From an uncultured bacterium (GTDB lineage: Bacteria > Bacillota_I > Bacilli_A > RF39 > UBA660): a DNA stretch of 64,000 nucleotides. The stretch is from contig CAMNUE010000012.1 in NCBI GenBank assembly GCA_946560065.1, positions 1 through 64,000 of the forward strand, in the 5' to 3' direction. Below, piece by piece: positions 62,400 through 64,000 of the stretch (its first letter is position 1; each line of letters starts with the position of its first letter). A program made the translations under genes and the position numbers. Below the pieces are notes generated by a model, which had not been told where the DNA came from, searched no databases, and saw nothing but the letters and a program-made list of their open reading frames with translations.

Positions 62400-64000
62400 A
62401 TGAAAAGAAGTGAAGTTGATCGAACTAAATTAAGTCCAATGATGCAACAATATATGGAAATAAAAGATAAGTATGAAGATTCAATTATCTTTTTTAGACT
62501 AGGAGACTTTTATGAAATGTTCTTTGATGACGCAATTTTAACATCAAGAATATTAGAACTTACATTAACAGGAAAACAAGCAGGGTTAGAAGAAAAAGTT
62601 CCTATGTGTGGTATTCCACATCATGCTTATGCATCATATGTTGATGAATTAATCGATAAAGGTTATAAAGTTGCAATTTGTGAACAATTAGAAGATCCAA
62701 AAGAAACAAAAGGAATGGTCAAAAGAGATGTTATTCAAGTAGTTACAAAAGGTACAAGAATTGATTCTAATATCGATTCTAAGAGTAATAACTATATCGC
62801 TAACATTTATGATTATTCATATTGCTTTGGTATAAGTTATGCCGATATTTCAACAGGTGAAGTTTATGCAACCCTAGTTGAAGGAGAAAGTGACAAGGTA
62901 ATCAAAGAAATAGTTAGAAATGGTTTTAAAGAAGTAATCGTAAATGACACAATTGACCGTGAAATAGTCGAAAATCTAAGAACAAATCATGATATTTTAG
63001 TAACAATCACAAAAGAAGAGTTAGAAGACAGTGACTATAATTATATATATAAGGACATTGAAGATGAAAGAATTATAAAAACAATTAAACACTTATTATT
63101 TTATATAATAGATACTAAAAAAGGAGACCTTCACCATCTCCAACCATGTAAAATTATAAAATCATCAATGTATCTAGAATTTGATGTAAACACCAAAAAG
63201 AATCTGGAATTAGTTGAAACATTAAGAAATCGAGAAAGACAATATAGTTTGTTATGGCTTTTAGATAAGTGTAAAACTGCAATGGGTAGTAGATATTTAA
63301 AAAATACAATTCTAAACCCTTTAACAGATAGAAAAGAAATTGAAAGAAGATATGACCTAGTCTCACTATTAAGTACGGAATTTATTCTTCGTGACGATTT
63401 AATTAAAAGTCTAGACAACGTTTATGACCTAGAAAGATTAGTAGGAAGAGTAACATATGGTAATTTAAATGCAAAAGATTTACTCCAACTTAAAAATTCT
63501 TTAAAAGAATTACCTAAAATCAAAACAATTCTTCAAGGATTAAAATTTAATAAAAAAATAGAAACATTCGAAGAAGTTTATTCGCTACTAGAAAGAACAA
63601 TATTAGAAGATGCACCATTCTCAATTCATGAAGGTCATCTAATAAAAGAAGGATACAATGAAGAACTAGATGAGTTAAAGAAAATAAGCAGCGGTTCAAA
63701 AGATTTTATTCTAGAAATGGAGAAAACAGAAAAAGAACGTACAGGAATTAAAAACCTTAAAGTTGGCTTTAATAAAGTATTTGGTTATTACATAGAAGTA
63801 TCCAAAGGACAGTGCAATTTAGTCAAAGAAGAATATGGTTATGAAAGAAAACAAACACTTGCCAATTGTGAAAGATTCATAACACCTGTTCTAAAAGAAA
63901 AAGAAAATATAATCCTTGGAGCAGAAGAAAAAATTATATCTTTGGAGTACAAATTGTTTATGGATATTCGTGAAGTAATTAAAAGGTATGTTCAGTCTCT
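62400..64000 (+). CDS. mutS: DNA mismatch repair protein MutS (5' part, cut by the window end)
   Basis: The frame opens at ATG 62400 and is uninterrupted to the last base (533 codons). It starts with the mismatch-recognition domain, including FFRLGDFYEMFFDDA (about 29-43), which holds the Phe-x-Glu that stacks on the mismatch, then VPMCGIPHHAYASYVDELI. The connector and core domains follow (LDKCKTAMGSRYLKN, LVGRVTYGNLNAKDL, VGFNKVFGYYIEVSK). The ATPase domain lies beyond the window. Conserved residues seen are intact, so the gene is presumably functional. Confidence 0.95.
   Translation, partial: MKRSEVDRTKLSPMMQQYMEIKDKYEDSIIFFRLGDFYEMFFDDAILTSRILELTLTGKQAGLEEKVPMCGIPHHAYASYVDELIDKGYKVAICEQLEDPKETKGMVKRDVIQVVTKGTRIDSNIDSKSNNYIANIYDYSYCFGISYADISTGEVYATLVEGESDKVIKEIVRNGFKEVIVNDTIDREIVENLRTNHDILVTITKEELEDSDYNYIYKDIEDERIIKTIKHLLFYIIDTKKGDLHHLQPCKIIKSSMYLEFDVNTKKNLELVETLRNRERQYSLLWLLDKCKTAMGSRYLKNTILNPLTDRKEIERRYDLVSLLSTEFILRDDLIKSLDNVYDLERLVGRVTYGNLNAKDLLQLKNSLKELPKIKTILQGLKFNKKIETFEEVYSLLERTILEDAPFSIHEGHLIKEGYNEELDELKKISSGSKDFILEMEKTEKERTGIKNLKVGFNKVFGYYIEVSKGQCNLVKEEYGYERKQTLANCERFITPVLKEKENIILGAEEKIISLEYKLFMDIREVIKRYVQS

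Overview
The window is AT-rich DNA (roughly 30% GC by eye, not counted) from a low-GC Gram-positive bacterium. Supporting signs are RNase HIII, strong purine-rich Shine-Dalgarno sites, many short hairpin-plus-T-run terminators, a GerA-type spore germination pair, a Bacillota-type LexA box and Bacillota families such as YitT, YolD and DUF3006. TGA is used as a stop (for example the ATGA overlaps at 4934-4937 and 39379-39382), so this is not the Mycoplasma code. An uncultured gut Bacilli/Erysipelotrichia-like lineage is my best guess, not a firm assignment. Most genes lie on the + strand. No rRNA, CRISPR array or intact insertion sequence was seen.

Layout. 0-9.3 kb: a long ThyX-type thymidylate synthase preceded by a two-codon ORF, an L,D-transpeptidase, a minus-strand operon of two mTERF-like repeat proteins plus RNase HIII, then CvpA-like, thioredoxin and zinc-ribbon genes and two paralogous membrane/coiled-coil proteins. 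9.4-23.4 kb: pyruvate phosphate dikinase, a kinase-like orphan, a gluzincin-like protein, a protein O-mannosyltransferase, a PfkB kinase with an Smr protein, and two large anchored surface proteins. 23.4-27.5 kb: tRNA-Ile2/Met(CAT) and tRNA-Leu(TAG), followed by a decayed accessory patch holding a frameshifted WYL-like remnant, a membrane/propeller gene broken at two A7 tracts, and a transglutaminase-like gene split by one amber codon. 27.5-38.9 kb: a metabolic/repair series (GNAT, Nudix, HD, CYTH, deoxynucleotidase, DAO-Rieske oxidoreductase, tRNA-editing protein, lipase-like, S51 peptidase, ComEC-like hydrolase, DUF3006, M23, Qnr-like pentapeptide protein).

38.9-64 kb: GerA plus a truncated Ger(x)C, an RNA m5U methyltransferase, a catalytically degenerate ImmA/IrrE-like protein, a MATE transporter fused to a cytidylate-kinase-like domain, a MacB-like ABC transporter, Tag glycosylase, a MarR-regulated heterodimeric ABC exporter, an SOS-type promoter driving a stand-alone Y-family 'little finger' domain and YolD, YitT, a LysM-GH25 lipoprotein, a 29-codon membrane peptide with an apparent ATT start, LemA with two TPM-domain proteins, and the first part of mutS, cut by the window end.

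The most unusual items are the bacterial mTERF-repeat operon with RNase HIII and the SOS-controlled mini-UvrX/YolD cassette. All family assignments come from motif reading; no database search was run.
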